A stretch of DNA of 64,000 nt from Piscicola geometra (GCA_943735955.1 OX030960.1:5310535-5374534); one strand, 5' to 3'; shown: positions 13,801-27,100, counted from the first letter of the stretch. Made by a program: numbers and translations. The notes: generated from the letters alone by a model not told the origin.

Positions 13801-16800
13801 GTTATATGACGACGCTTCTACGCTATAATGGATGGCAGGGCGGATGCTCCTGTTGTTTTTATGAATGGCGTGCATTAGGTAGTTTGTTGTTGTAGGCTGA
13901 AATAACTCCTGCGTTTTCATTTTACTAGTTCTTTTTTATTTAATTCTTTTATTTAATTTCATTCTTTAATTTTCTTTTTTATTACATTTTTATTGTACTT
14001 ATTTATTCATTTTAAAGTATTAGTGCTACGAATAATCAAAGCATTTTCTGCTTTATAACTTTTTACAATTATTACTAAATAATTTTTTTTAATTCCAAAA
14101 TTTGTTGATTTTAACGGTATTATCTGCCGACAAAGCAAACAGAGTTTTCAGTAATAAATGCTCGGACGTCTCATGAAGTACATGCTCTTGCAATCCAAAC
14201 TTCAGTGCGTGTAAACTTTCAAATATAACACATGTGTGTGAGTTTGTTTGCGCTTAAGTGTGAGTGTTTGTGAGTGTGAGTGGGTTCATGTTTGAGTGAG
14301 TTTGTAAACGTCGTTATGTGTTTTTGTGCCTTGGTTATTTGCACAGAGATGTTAGGAGGGTGTATGCATACAACAAAAGCGATTAGAACCTTTAAACAAA
14401 CACATAAAGTTTCATCCTCCGACATCACTGCAGTCTTCATCAATAATCGGCATGAATGCTATCAACACAGATTACAATATTTGTTGAACAATACAAGTTT
14501 TATTTATAAATACTTATTCATTGAACATTTTATGAAATTAATGAAAATCGTCATTGAAATAAGGGGAATTAACAAAGAAAATCGCGTTATATTATTTGTT
14601 CACAAATAAGTTATTTTTCAATTTCCTATTCCTTAAATCTGAGATAATACTTTATAAAAATAATTTGACTTTGAAGTTCCATAAAGTTGTTATGTCAATA
14701 AAAACAATAACAGCATTATTAAGAAAAGTTGCAAAAATATTTTTTTTAAAGTTGGAAATGAAAAAAACTTCATAGTTTTCATGATTTTGAAGCTTGAACA
14801 TGCATTTACCTCTCATGTTGAGAAAGAATAAGACAGGTGTTTTGTAATTTCCTCGTTTCGCTTTAAAAAATGTTTTAAGGTAATTTGTTTTAAAAGCACT
14901 GTAAGAGATAAAGTATCACGTTGAAATTATAGTTTTTGCAATTTTTTCAAACAAATTATTTAAGGCTTATTTGTTTTTTAAACTTTAATCTATCACTTTT
15001 TTTTTGCTTTTTAAAAAATATAAATTTTTCTTTTTTTTATGTGGAAAAATACCATTGAAAAAATAGTGCATCAATTGATGGATGTATTCATAAAATGATA
15101 CATAAAAAATAAGTAAAATAAATAAATAATATTATAATGAAAAATACTGATTTGAAAAAAAAAAGAAAATTTGTTATAGATATATAAAAAGTTCTTTTAA
15201 TGAATAAAAAATTAAACAATGACTTTATTAGATTTTTAAATAAAACAATTTAACACACTTTTTTTCGATGGTCACAATCAATTTGAATAAAAGAAAATGA
15301 AAATCGATTGACAAAAAATGATTGATGTGACAAAATTAGCGAAAAATATTATATAAAAACTTTCAAAAAGATATTGAAAATAACATAAATCTTATATAAC
15401 ATAAATCTATAGAAAATCTAATAATAATAAAAACTTTTAAAAATAATTTTTTTTTCAAAAAGCAATAAATAAATGATGATGTAAAAATATTATATATGAA
15501 TAATAACTAGCAATAACAATAAATATCAATAAATCCAAAATTGGTATAAAAAAAGTGAGTGGCGTGACAATGGATGTGGTCGGTCTGATAATCCAGCCAG
15601 ATAAGATCAATTACTCTCTTTTCATTCATTCTTCATCGCTCGATCTTCCGTTTTTCAATTAATAATCTTTATACCAATAAACTATTTTGCATCGAGACAT
15701 TAATTTATTTTTCTTAACTTCATATATTTATCCATCATTTGCTCTTTTTCACGCACTTAAAACCCGTATGGCTGCTGCCGCACAAAGGTATTGTAAAATT
15801 AACAATAAAACACTATTATATTGAACTAAGCAGGTTTCAAAGTGATGATTTTCTTTAAATCAAGTTTTTATTGATTTATCCTGACGATGTTTGTCTAAAA
15901 AATTTCAATGTTTTCTTTTAATTCTTATAAATCAAATTTCTATGCAATTTCCGTTAAATAAGTTTTTCTGTTTTTTTTTCTTTATGATTTTTATAATTGT
16001 TGTCTTTTTCGAAAAAATGACGTGAGAATTTGTTTGAGATTGGAAAATATTTCTTTTATTTTAAACTTCCTTTTACATCTAAATTAAATTTCATTAATTT
16101 TTGGTTTTATTTAGCCTTAATTAAAATGTGAAAGTCTTAATGAGAAAAAGAACTGGAAAATTGGCTTTAAAACCAAAAGTATTTTGAATAATGAAAAACG
16201 ATATGGTATTTATAAATCTATTTAGATCAAATATTATAAATCAGTTACCTTGAAACCCAAACTGTATAGAATATACACTGTGAAAATTGTTCTATAATTC
16301 TATGCTTTTTACTTGTATTCCACAAACTATTATTGGTTTGAGTATTCTAATTATTACCTTTTGTACCATCTTTTCTGATTCAATGAAGTTTTTTCATTTT
16401 ATTTAGAGCGCTTTGTCACGACACTTTCAATGTTTTTTTACCTATTTTTGTAATAAAAGAATTATTATAATTTTCTAAATATTAGGTTTCATCGTTATTT
16501 CTATATTTTTTCCGACAAATGTATTTGGAATATAAAAACTACTACAGTTTAAAAGTAAATCATTAAGTATATTTTCAATTTTAAAATAATTAAAACCCCA
16601 ATATTTACCAACCTGAGAAGAATTAATCAGATACAAGTCTGCAGTCCCATGTAGCCTTTGTTCCTAATGATCATGCATCATTTTAAAGAGGTTTTCGTTT
16701 GGAAAAACTTGTTTTTTATATATTTTTATATAACATTGAAGTGTTATATTAAAAATTTATGTTATTTTTTACAAACTTTACAATTATTTCTATAAATTGT

Positions 16801-19800
16801 GTAAAAACTAACATTAAAAGATTTAATGAATTAAAATTTATAAAATCAATTTTATTACACTTCATACCAAGATAATATAATTGAAAAAACGTTTATTTTT
16901 ATGATTAGTTTTATTTTCGCATTTGCAAATACGTTATCGTATCGCTATCTTTAAAGTTATGAAAAAAGTTGAAGGGACGTTATTTGAAGCCATGTGTTTA
17001 AGACAAAGTTGAAAATTGTTTACCACTTAAAGACAAAATGGTAAACTTACAGTTAATTTAATTATTGGTTTTTTTCGATTATATCATGTTTGAAACTCAT
17101 TAATGCAGTGTGCAAACTCTTCAAACACTACGCTTCCAACGCAGGAGTCGACGGCAAACTAATGAGAAGGAAGTTGATAAAAAAGAAGCTTTTTCGTCAG
17201 GTTGGTTGTTTGTTTTTCCAAGTCTATTATTTATATGTCTTTTAAATGCATTGGTTTAATCTCAAGGTGCCTGATTTGAAGTTTTTAAGTTGTGTTTATC
17301 TTGAATCTTTCGAAACTAAATTGTGAGGTGAAATAATTTTATTCGTTTCTTGAGTTTTTAAAAAAATATTTCAAATAGCAATTATTTCAAATACTGTTTC
17401 AAAATAAATAGTAAAACAAGTTCTGTTCTAAAATAGCTCAACTTCTAGTAACCTCTCGGATATCTTCGAACTTTTGTCTCTTTTCTAGCCTTCGATTTTT
17501 TCTTGTTCGAACATTTATTTTATATAATTTTCTATTTTATAATACCATGTGCATTATTATGAAATTAATATTAATAAGTAATCTAATGTAATAACCCTAA
17601 AAAGCCATTATCTTCAGGTATCCAATTAAATCCCTTTGAAGAGTCATAACAGCATACGAAAATTGACAAGAGAGTATTAATGAAAAATAAGAATTCATCA
17701 AAAAGCCATTAAACCTCCCGAAACATCCTCGCCCATAGAAGCGCCATTACGCCTATGGTGTAGCGCTCTATCGATTTATCTTCCTACTACAATACCTATA
17801 TAAAAATAACCTTTTTTCTTATCTACAGTTTTTACATTATTTTTAGTGCCATTTAATTCTGTAGTATTAGTTGTTTTTTTATTGCTAATTACGAATTTTG
17901 CTCTGTGCGTCGACCCGTTGTCCTATGTCAACTAAATCAAATAAAATTGTCAATAAAAAACGAATTTATTGCAAGATATAATTAAATATGTTTTTGAAAT
18001 ATAACACTCAACGGCTTTGCTTTTCATCTTACTTTTTTCTTCTTTTCCCACCGTCCAAACAACTTCGCTATTAGAAGTTCACGAAATCAATCACTTTAAA
18101 TTTTCTGTTTCAATAAATACATACGAGCACTATCATTTTTTCGGTAATCGTTTATTTAACGACCATCTTATTCAAGATCACAGAATCAGGCCAAAATCAT
18201 CTCAGTAAATTAAAATCATTTTTTTAACAAAAACTTTAACAATCATTCCAACAACCATCATTTGAAAAACCATCTCAACTACGATTTCAACGACCATCTC
18301 CTAACCCATTCTAGCCACCATGCCAATCTACAAGTCATCGAGCTCAGCGCGAACGTATGTTGACCCTGAGAACTACGAAGACCTCACTGTGGCGGTCAAA
18401 CAGTTTGCGCCCATCATCGAACCCTCTTGTATCATCATCGAGGCTGTCATAGGCGAAGGTGGGCAACTGGGTTGAATGAATGGGCACGAATGTATGGTTA
18501 GGTGACGGTGATGGTTTGAATCAATTTAATCCATAAATTAGGAGGTTCATGAGTTTAGAAAAATATAACGAAACTTAAATGAAAATGAAAATTTAAGTTT
18601 TTATTTAAAGATTGAATCAATTTGATTTGTTTAATGTGTAGAAAAAATATAATGATGCTGAAATAAAATTTTATGATTTTATTATTTCGAGTATAATATC
18701 TTCAAAATATTAATATGTTATTTTCAGCCTCACATGGTAGGTCATGCCAAATAGAAACAGAGAATTGAAATTGCTTCGAAGCAGTAAAATTTTAGTGAAG
18801 CATTGATGGTGTCAGAAAGATGATGGCATTGTGATTGCAGTGTCGTAGGGAACGACAATAAAAGAAGGAAATAAACGAAAGATAAAATAGCAATATAAAT
18901 TCAAATAATGAAAATCGTTGAAGTGTACATTTTTGCGTAGAAAGGGCTCAACTCGATTGGAAAGGAAACAATTAGGGTACTTGCAAACGCCATCAATAAC
19001 TACGCAACGTTAATGATGAACTTTTTTGCTGATTGAAGAATAAGTTTATGTAGCTGAATAAGATTTTTCTTACATTTTATTTTATAAAATTGTTGAAATG
19101 AAGTTTATTGTTTTTTTACAATTTTTACTTTTTTATTAAATAATTTTTTTAGAATCATTGTATTATAATTTTATTTATTTAGACAAACTGAAAAAAACAT
19201 TGACAAATTGAAAAAGTCTTCTGGAATACTTGAGAATATTGAAAGTTTAATTTTGTTGAAAAAATGTGTTTAAGAATTATATTTCAAGAAATGTTAATCT
19301 AAAAAGTAAAAATTTGTTAGATTTAAACATATTTATAACTAAATTCAAATGAATTTACTTAATTTTAACATATTAAAATTCAAAAAGGTAGTAAACATTT
19401 TTCTTATAAACATGATTTCAACATTTTCCAAAATCTTCAATAGAATTTTCAATAATTTTTGAGACATAGTTTAAAAGAATCCGGGTATGAAAAGTAATCT
19501 AGGAGGATTTAAAGGACACAAAAGGCTTTTAAGCATGACTGCTGAAATGAAAAGAGTAAAAAATTAAAACTACATTTCGATTTATAAACGTTTGGTTTTA
19601 AAGTTGCTTTTTAAAATATAAACTTTCATCTAAGTTTTTTCTATTGAAAACACAAGAAAGTGTAAAATAACTAAGTTTTTGTGAGATTTTAAAAAGGTTG
19701 AAAGTTACTCAGAATTATATTTCATCAAATGCAGGAGAGTTCGGGAATGTGTGCAAGGGCAGATTGAGAACCAAGCAAGAGCATACACAACAAGATTCAC

Positions 19801-22800
19801 CCCACCACCACAACAACAGCGAAAGTTTTTGCAATAACGACAACAACTACAGTGGTTCTGTAATTCTCCCTCCATCAAACAAATACGTCAAAAAAAATTC
19901 TACTCTAAAAGACACTTTATTCGACAAGAAACTCTTCAACAAAAATAGTAACAACATTTCACCACTAAACAGCAACTTACACGAAAATGAAGAAACTTTT
20001 GTTGCTGTCAAAACTTTGAAGACAGGCTTCACCGAGAAGAACCGTTTAGACTTCTTGGCGGAAGCAAGCATCATGGGACAGTTTGACGACGTGAACGTGG
20101 TGAAGCTGGTTGGCGTGGTGGTGACTGAAACGCCCATGATTGTGACAGAGTACGTCGAAAATGGAGCTCTAGACACTTTTCTTAGGGTAAGTTGTTTCAT
20201 CGTTTTTGTTTTTTAGAAATTAGGTATAATCAACAGTTTTTCTTTGAGTAGTGCTATAGGCTTTTAAGACTAGGCTAGATCTAAGTTTTAGATTATAGGA
20301 TTTAGATTTGTTCCAATTATTTATTTTTTTTAACTCTATAGTTTTAAAGTTTTTCTATGTTTTTTTAAAACTCTATTAGTAATTTAAACAAGTGAATTTG
20401 AAATTGTTAAAATGATTAACAATACTTTGATTATTTTTATTTTCCTAAATTTGCTTGCATAATATGTCGGCACTAGAATTTTGTTGTTACTCAATTTATG
20501 GCTTTTTCGCACCCGGAATATCTCATTTCAATAATTGGAAAAGTTTTCTTAATAATATTTCGTAATATATTATATGCGCTTATTTTAATATCTATTAAAC
20601 ATTTCAAATATCTGTTTAACAAATATTTTTTCTTTCAATGAGGTTTTAAAACAAATAATTGATTTATTAGTTTTTATATATTTCATTTCATTAAATATTA
20701 AAATAATGAACAATTTTTAATATTGAAAAGTAAATTAGTTATATAATTGATATATATACATTTGTAAAAATTAGGATGACTTTTCTTGCTTGGGTCCACG
20801 TTTTAGTGTTCATTTGATGGCATGAAAAATTAATAAAAAAGCTATTTATAGTCAGTATAATTAGGAATTCAAATGATATTATGACTTTCAAAATACTTTA
20901 TGCTCTTTCATATTGAATATTTCATTATTTTTATTACTCATTAATGCTTAATTAATTATTTAAAAGAGTCTATTGAGAAATTAGAAAATTTCTTTATTAT
21001 TAACAATTAGATTTTATACCTTTCTATTATGATAATTCGTAACGGATAATATTTATTTTTTTCATATTCTCTTTTATAAGCAATAATGCTTGTGAGTCTT
21101 TAATCAAATAGCTTGGTACTCCACTTTAAATCTTGCTTGTGAATGTAGCTTCCAAAAAACTAAAAGCCACTGAAAAATCTCTATTCAAAAAGATCACAAA
21201 AAAGATAAAAATCCACTATAAAGTCTATTTTTAAAAAGTTTCTAAAAACTTTACATTCTTTAATTATCACTCAAATCCGACAGGAAAATGTTAAAAACTC
21301 CACTATCATTTATTCCATTCCAACACTATATTTTTCACACTTTTTTTAACAATCTTTTCACCATCATTCCAATTTTATTTTTTACAAACTTCTCCACGAT
21401 CTTTCTCAGACGAACGAAGGGGTTTTCAGTACTCTGCAGCTGGTTTCGATGATCAGAGACATCGCTTCAGGCATGAAGTACCTTTCTGATATGGGATACA
21501 TACACAGAGTAAGTGACGGGTTGGAAATAGAGTTGAATTATAAAACACTTTTTATGGTTATTGACACACACAAAAGTTTCAGTGTATACTTTTAGTAGTG
21601 GTTTCGTGAGTGGTAGCAATCAGTGTAGTTATCTTTTTCTTATTAAACAAAATAATTTAATTTTTAAAATTTAGATTTAATCCAATTTGTATTCCACTTG
21701 CAGCCCTTTTAAATTTACGTTTAGTGTATTAGCTCTCGAGAAATGATTGATCATCTATGCATCATTAATAAAAATTTTATCTAAAATTTTGCTCAAACAT
21801 TGAAATTAAATTTTAAATTTCAATTTTCTTATCGTAATTGTGTTGAAAAGTTGTTAACACTTTTTAAATACGGATTTAGAGAAAAACTATTCTTCTTTAA
21901 AAATTAGGTATTTTAATTATTAAATAAATATTTAAACTTAAATAAATTATTTCAATATTTTATTTCCTTTACGCTTCTAACCCTTAAGGACTTGGCGGCA
22001 AGAAATATTTTGATAAGTGGCCAACTCGTGTGCAAGGTATGTGACTTTGGACTGTCCAGAGAGATGGAGAGCTGTGATGGAGAGCCCCCAGATTACACCA
22101 CAGCTACCAGGGTACGGGTTCATAGACTCTTTTATAGAATTCTAAAATTTAATTTTTTAAATTAATATTTACGGTAACTTCAACAATTCATGCATTTTTT
22201 TACTTCCATCTAACTTCGACATACTTTCACTTCAGCTTGTAACTACTCTTTTGGTGCCACTAATAATCCAGGGCGGCAAAATACCGATAAGATGGACAGC
22301 CCCTGAAGCGATCACCCAAAGAAAGTTTTCCACCTCTTCCGACGTGTGGAGTTATGGCGTAGTCACATGGGAAGTACTCTCTTACGGAGAAAGGCCTTAT
22401 TGGAACTGGTCTAACCGAGATGTTGTTGAAGCCATTGAAAATGACTTTCGTCTTCCTCCGCCTTTGGTTAGATAGGGTGGTAGTCGGTGAAGATAGTGGT
22501 GAATGAAAAATATTTATAGGTTTAAAATATTTTGATTAATTCATAGCTTGCGCAGAATGTATTAAAAATTCATGGTGTAAGAAATTATCAATAAAAATCT
22601 TAACAACAAATTGAACAATAAATTTTATGTTTTCAATTTTACAGGATTGTCCAGAATGCATATACACGTTGATGCTGACATGCTGGAGCAAGGATAAAAA
22701 CACCAGGCCGTCTTTTGGTGAAATCTTACTGACACTCGACCGACTCACCAAAAATTCTGAGATTCTGAGCAAAAAGAAAGGAAAAGAGTGTCTAAATGGC

Positions 22801-24176
22801 ATTACAAGGTATATCCCACTGCATTGTAATGGCTGATAAAGTTTTTTTTTTCAAGTTTACTTGGATCTTGGATTGATTGGATCTAAAGATTTTTTAGTTT
22901 TGTGTGAGTACTCAATATTTTTATTGAATATTTTTTAGTATGTTAAACTCAACATAACTATACTCTTCAAAAATCGGTATTTTATTCTAGGCCAGTCGAT
23001 CTGTTGAACTTCAATCCTCAACAAAGACACTCACCCAAGTCATCAACTTTTAGGCGAAATAATTTGAAACAAAATAATTTCAATCAACAATCGCAGCATT
23101 TAGAGGCACAACAACACAGTGATCAAAATCGCTATTTAAACAATGGAAATCTTGTAGACTTGAACAGCAATCAGACAAAAAATAACGTCACTATTAACGT
23201 TTCGCAATACAGCTTGTTGAATCAACTACAACAGCAACAAGCACAACAACAACAACAAGTTCAACAAAAACAACTACAGCAACTAAATCAAAATATTTCA
23301 AAACTTAGTAACCAAACCACGAGATGTAATCAGTTTCAACACCTCCAACACGACAATTCCAAGCACCATCAGCTAAAACACAAGCTTTCTAACGCCTCAG
23401 ATTCATTAGCACACTCTCATGAACACCTCTATTCTAACGAATTTTACAAATTTTCGAGTGATGAACCAGAATGTTTTATGTCCTCAGAACAACCTCAACA
23501 ACACCAGCAACAAAAACATTCATTTCCAAACCAACAGTCGAAAAAACGAATAAAATCACCTAATTTTGCTATATCACCAAACAATACAACTAACGACGAC
23601 AACATAGGTTACATGACCCAACAACAAAACAAGCCACGTAGATCTTACCTGACAAGCCAGAGACTCACCAAAACGCCAAAAACTGCGCTAGGCACAAACA
23701 TCTGGCCCTACAACACCTCAAACTACCGACAGCCCCAGCAACATGAAATCAACAACTCACAACAGCAACAACTTCTTCAACAACAACTCAACTATCAAGA
23801 GCTCGAGTACCCACAGTTCAACACTGGTATACAACAGAACCATCTCAACTATCCTCTTACTCTTCAAAACCAGCCACACAATTTTTCACAAAACATTTTT
23901 CAGAAATACCATTTCCAGCCAAACCAACCTTCACAACAACAACACCAGCAACTCATCAACTGGCTTGTCAGCATAAACCAACTGAAACAAGCCGACAAAT
24001 TCTTCAACAACAACGTCAATTCTCTTGACGCTGTTCTCAAGCTTTCGTTGGACGACTTAGATGCCATGGCGATTTATGACACGGACGACAGAAAAAAGAT
24101 TATGAATGCCATTTTTCTCTATAAGACCGCTGCTAAGTACCATCTCTCCAAGAAACAGTCCACCCTGCTCGCCTGA
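311..24176 (+). CDS. Eph: Eph receptor tyrosine kinase (5' partial, 19 exons)
   Basis: This is a cell-surface receptor for ephrins, signalling through a cytoplasmic tyrosine kinase. Exons: 311-375, 2530-2595, 2784-2898, 4391-4821, 4977-5418, 7248-7403, 8130-8298, 8446-8588, 8983-9485, 11135-11207, 12118-12226, 17109-17200, 18315-18458, 19735-20186, 21410-21508, 21989-22111, 22272-22466, 22645-22808, 22991-24176. All borders are GT..AG and phases agree throughout; from the first full codon at 313 the total is 1,575 codons including TGA. Domain order by residue of this partial protein: ligand-binding 1-225, cysteine-rich 226-424, FN3-1 425-530, FN3-2 530-735, membrane segment about 731-754, juxtamembrane 757-825, kinase about 830-1170, Gln/Asn-rich linker 1180-1490, SAM about 1500-1560. 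The signal peptide and first residues lie upstream of the window. The C-terminus (STLLA) does not resemble the Val-ending PDZ ligand of many vertebrate Ephs. Confidence 0.96.
4977..7403 (+). CDS. Eph: Eph cysteine-rich region exons with Asn/His insertions
   Basis: Two exons, 4977-5418 and 7248-7403, cover the sushi/EGF-like cysteine-rich region that links the ligand-binding domain to the fibronectin repeats. Exon 5 opens VTGTCVENA and carries the LC...GSWHF...GCLCVRGF core. Two low-complexity insertions interrupt it: a His/Asn stretch ([15 protein letters not shown]) and a poly-Asn run encoded by about nine AAT repeats at 5308-5334. Exon 6 reads [20 protein letters not shown] and later [10 protein letters not shown], the EGF-like GFYKA...C-CPP pattern of Ephs. 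Phase 1 is shared across the 5419-7247 intron. The insertions fall between cysteines, so the disulfide scaffold looks preserved. Confidence 0.93.
7930..8116. mobile_element. Possible SINE/LINE 3' tail in Eph intron 6
   Basis: A GC-richer block ends with gcctggaggcccgttcggg, then ttatacgcca, and passes into an ATT/ATA triplet-rich tail (about 8070-8116). A GC-rich block followed by a simple triplet tail is how several families of short and long interspersed elements end. No protein-coding remnant is visible. It lies immediately before the acceptor of the first FN3 exon (8129), so the tail has replaced much of the usual pyrimidine tract. Confidence 0.35.
8130..11207 (+). CDS. Eph: Eph fibronectin type III repeats (4 exons)
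   Basis: Exons 8130-8298 and 8446-8588 form FN3 repeat 1 ([36 protein letters not shown]), with the usual early Trp and late Tyr. Exons 8983-9485 and 11135-11207 form FN3 repeat 2, recognisable by [23 protein letters not shown] and a C-terminal strand before the membrane. Repeat 2 is about twice normal length because of a Ser-rich run ([12 protein letters not shown]) and a His/Asn-rich run ([12 protein letters not shown]). The intron from 9486 to 11134 splits the last strand in phase 0. Confidence 0.9.
12118..18458 (+). CDS. Eph: Eph transmembrane and juxtamembrane exons
   Basis: Exon 12118-12226 encodes the single membrane helix ([20 protein letters not shown]...) followed by the basic stop-transfer RR. 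A 4.9 kb intron follows. Exon 17109-17200 is a short basic cytoplasmic segment ([12 protein letters not shown]). Exon 18315-18458 carries the Eph juxtamembrane signature [19 protein letters not shown], with both regulatory tyrosines kept, and ends in [10 protein letters not shown], the start of the glycine loop. The acceptor at 18314 (TTCTAG|CC after a pyrimidine-rich tract) is preferred over AG dinucleotides further downstream because it gives phase agreement; the AG at 18335 would also preserve phase. Confidence 0.88.
12227..17108 (+). other. Eph: Largest Eph intron (4.9 kb)
   Basis: This lies between the membrane exon and the juxtamembrane exon. It is mostly AT-rich. A GC-richer island at about 13720-13920 and a TG-rich stretch at 14225-14310 stand out. 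Open frames there (minus strand 13735-13920, both strands 14219-14609) show no family resemblance and no fit to the Eph reading frame. Confidence 0.6.
18442..22808 (+). CDS. Eph: Eph kinase domain exons, with an unusual N-lobe insertion
   Basis: The kinase runs from the end of exon 18315-18458 through exons 19735-20186, 21410-21508, 21989-22111, 22272-22466 and 22645-22808. Visible catalytic features are the glycine loop GEGEFGNV, the strand-3 lysine VAVKTLK, the helix-C segment [11 protein letters not shown], the hinge [24 protein letters not shown] with an intron inside the HRD motif, DFGLSR, and [13 protein letters not shown]. The later segments [21 protein letters not shown] and [17 protein letters not shown] are typical of Ephs. 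Every residue needed for catalysis is present, so an active kinase is inferred. About 70 extra residues (coded by roughly 19770-19994) lie between GRLR and EETFVAVK, where vertebrate Ephs have about six. Confidence 0.94.
22991..24176 (+). CDS. Eph: Eph last exon: Gln/Asn-rich linker plus SAM domain
   Basis: The final coding exon is 395 codons. After [11 protein letters not shown] at the kinase end, about 310 residues are dominated by Gln and Asn, with runs such as [12 protein letters not shown]. The last 75 residues form a SAM domain: [37 protein letters not shown] and [13 protein letters not shown] match the WL..I....Y...F, VAQVTLEDL and HQKKIMNSI pattern of Eph SAM domains. The protein ends at TGA 24174-24176. 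I found no clear AATAAA close downstream. Confidence 0.93.
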
Positions 24177-27100
24177 TAATCTTTGAAACTATTTATACCC
24201 TTCCTTACGCCACTTCATTCTCCTTTCATCACAGACGATCCATCAAAAACTTTCATCTTTTAGCAATTATCGAATGCATTTTTTGCGTAACTAACGAAAC
24301 GTTTGAGTTATTATAATCTACTCATCGTGGTTAATATAAAGAATTCTATAAAACATATACGTTTAAAGTCCACTCTCTCAAAGTCATTATTTGTATTCTT
24401 TCGCGTAAGCTACTTTTCTATAGTCCAAGTATTTTAGTTAAGCCAGCCTTGAGAACAAATGGATTTCCGATACTATCACTATTTTACGCATGATGTCCAA
24501 ATGAATTAGTGGGAAATTACGTTACAATCTGAACTTTTAGTCAGATAGTGAAGGTTTCTTGAAAGGCTTTGATTCTTTGTTATCTTCTCTAATCAATATA
24601 GTCATCTTTAATTTGAAAATTTGTTTTTTAAATTAAGATAACAACTAAAACACTTATGCAAAAGTCATTCGGATATCACATGAGCAAATCAATTTTTTCA
24701 CTTACTTCACGACCTTTCAAAGATTCCACTAATGGCAACTTCCTCTTTGACTGAAAGGAGCTCAGGCTCCTGTAAGAGATGCTTACCTCCGTGTAGATTA
24801 GAACTAGTGTCTACGCCAAAAATTAACAGCTTATTGAAAAATGTCATTTGAAATGCAGTAACAATATTTAATAGTTTCAAAAAACAAATTATATTTTGAA
24901 ATAGAAATTATCCCGACGTTTTCCTCTTAAACCATTAACCCTAATATATATCAAAAGGTTACCTATATTCAATTTCATTAATTATGAGCCCATTAAACTG
25001 TCTTTTTTCATTTTCATCGCTTAATGTCCCAAAAATCTCGAGCGAGACATCTACAATGACGCTGAATATCTCGAGGCAACGCTCGCACCTGCCACACTGT
25101 CACTTCCATTGCTTACTGTACGTGATTTACGGACTTGAAAAGTTTAATTCCCACAAAAAGTACTCAAGGTGAAAACATTTGAATGCTATAATATGCCTCT
25201 AGTTAAAACTAATATACGGATTATAAATACATTTGAAATGTATAATTGAAAGAAACAAACGACAATTAATGTGTTTTTCTTGTTGCTATAAATATCTCAT
25301 GACTTCACTTGGATAAAAACACGGAATTTTTTTAGAATGTCACGGTCGAAGATGTAAATATTGATGTTCTGTGTTAGCTAGAACTTTCTATCACACTCTT
25401 TTCCAGCATAATAATTATGTAGATAAGAAAAAAAAATGTTTGAAGTTATAACATGCGTTTTGAAATGCATTAATTCAAATGTAAAAAAAATTAAAAAACC
25501 ACATAGAAAATCAAAGTGGTCTTTTTCAAACAGTATAATTCCTGGAAAATATATTTTTTTGTTTTTAATACTTTAAGTTACTAGGACATCGGTTGCACTC
25601 TAACCTAGCACCATTAACCATTGGTCAAGCCGATATTCGTTATACAATCCGTCAACCGTTCAACATTAAAAAAAATCTGGCTCTAAAAGAATAGACTAGC
25701 AAATAAATAATTTTTAGATGCTGCACAAATATACATCTTAATAAATTTACATATAAATTCAATAATATGTAAAGCGTTACAGTTGATGTCACAACACCTT
25801 GACAAGCAATAAGCTAGCGGGAAATTAGCAGTGTTTAATTCCATATTTGCAGTTTTATTATCATTTATTTATTGAAAATATTGAATTCTTTTTAATAATG
25901 CCTATTTATTTTATATTCTTTATTTTATACTATTCATTAAATTGTCAAAAAGAAGGGAATCAGTACAATCAAGATAACGTCAGCATAATACTAATGATTG
26001 TAAGTATGAAGTTAAATTTTTGTTTTTGTTTATTTTTCATCGTATTTTTCATTTGGAAACGAAGTTAATGCTATGCAAAATAATCCCTGCTGGCCGTTTC
26101 TGCCCTTCCCGCATCCGCCTATCAATTATATTATTGCTATTTTTCTTTATAAACTAAAATTATATGTTTTGGTAATGTTTTCTTCTTAATAAATTTTTTT
26201 AGTTTCAATTGTTTACAATTTTAAAAATTAGTTTTATATTAAACTAAACATTAATTGTAATACATTAAAAGTAAGAAGGTTTGAATGCGAAATTTTTGTT
26301 TTGCTAAAATCATGTTATTTCTCAAGACTTAGTCGTTGTTTCGCTTCAACCTGACTTTTTGAATCAGTGTTTTAGTTTTAAATTTTTTTATGAATGTTTA
26401 AATATTAAAATTCACTTTTTTCACACATTTTACTAATTAATATAGTATATTTTAGTATATTTATATAAATATATCTATTTTTTATAAATTAATATAATTT
26501 TATTTTAATTTTTATCCTTTATTTTATTATTGAAAGACACAAAAATGTTGCTATGTTGAGTGCATTGGTTCTTCCATTGGTTTTTCATGTGACAATCAAG
26601 CCTTTTTTGAAAATTTAATTTAACTATTGTATATGATTTAAAAATCATCTTTTAAAAGTTTTTATATTTTCTCATTGGGATGATAAATTTAAGCTAAATA
26701 AAATTTGCAAAACTAATTTTGCGCACAAATTGTGATTTATTGAATGGAAAACGACATTATTTTTTGTGTTATTATTTTTATAAAATGGAGGTATCGAAAG
26801 GGGATGTTTTTCATTTCACCAAAACTATTCACTATTTTATTTCTAGACATTTGGCTCCACTTAACAGTTTCGAAAACGGTTAGTGTCACGGATCTAATAA
26901 ATAAACAAAAAACATTTAAATTATGAAATCTTCTCTATCAGCTTAGATTTAGCTTTAAACCAAGATTTCAAATTTCAGAATTATCAGTTATAATGCACTA
27001 AGGTCTCAATAGCTTTAACAAAAATTAAATAAAGATTATTCAAAATTATATCGGTGCATGAGATAGAACTCAGTGATAGCCTTTATATTCTTTTGAATAT

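Noticed and set aside
14219..14609. TG-rich stretch in Eph intron 11 with open frames on both strands.
   Set aside because: Simple-sequence bias explains the open frames; there is no motif or splice evidence.
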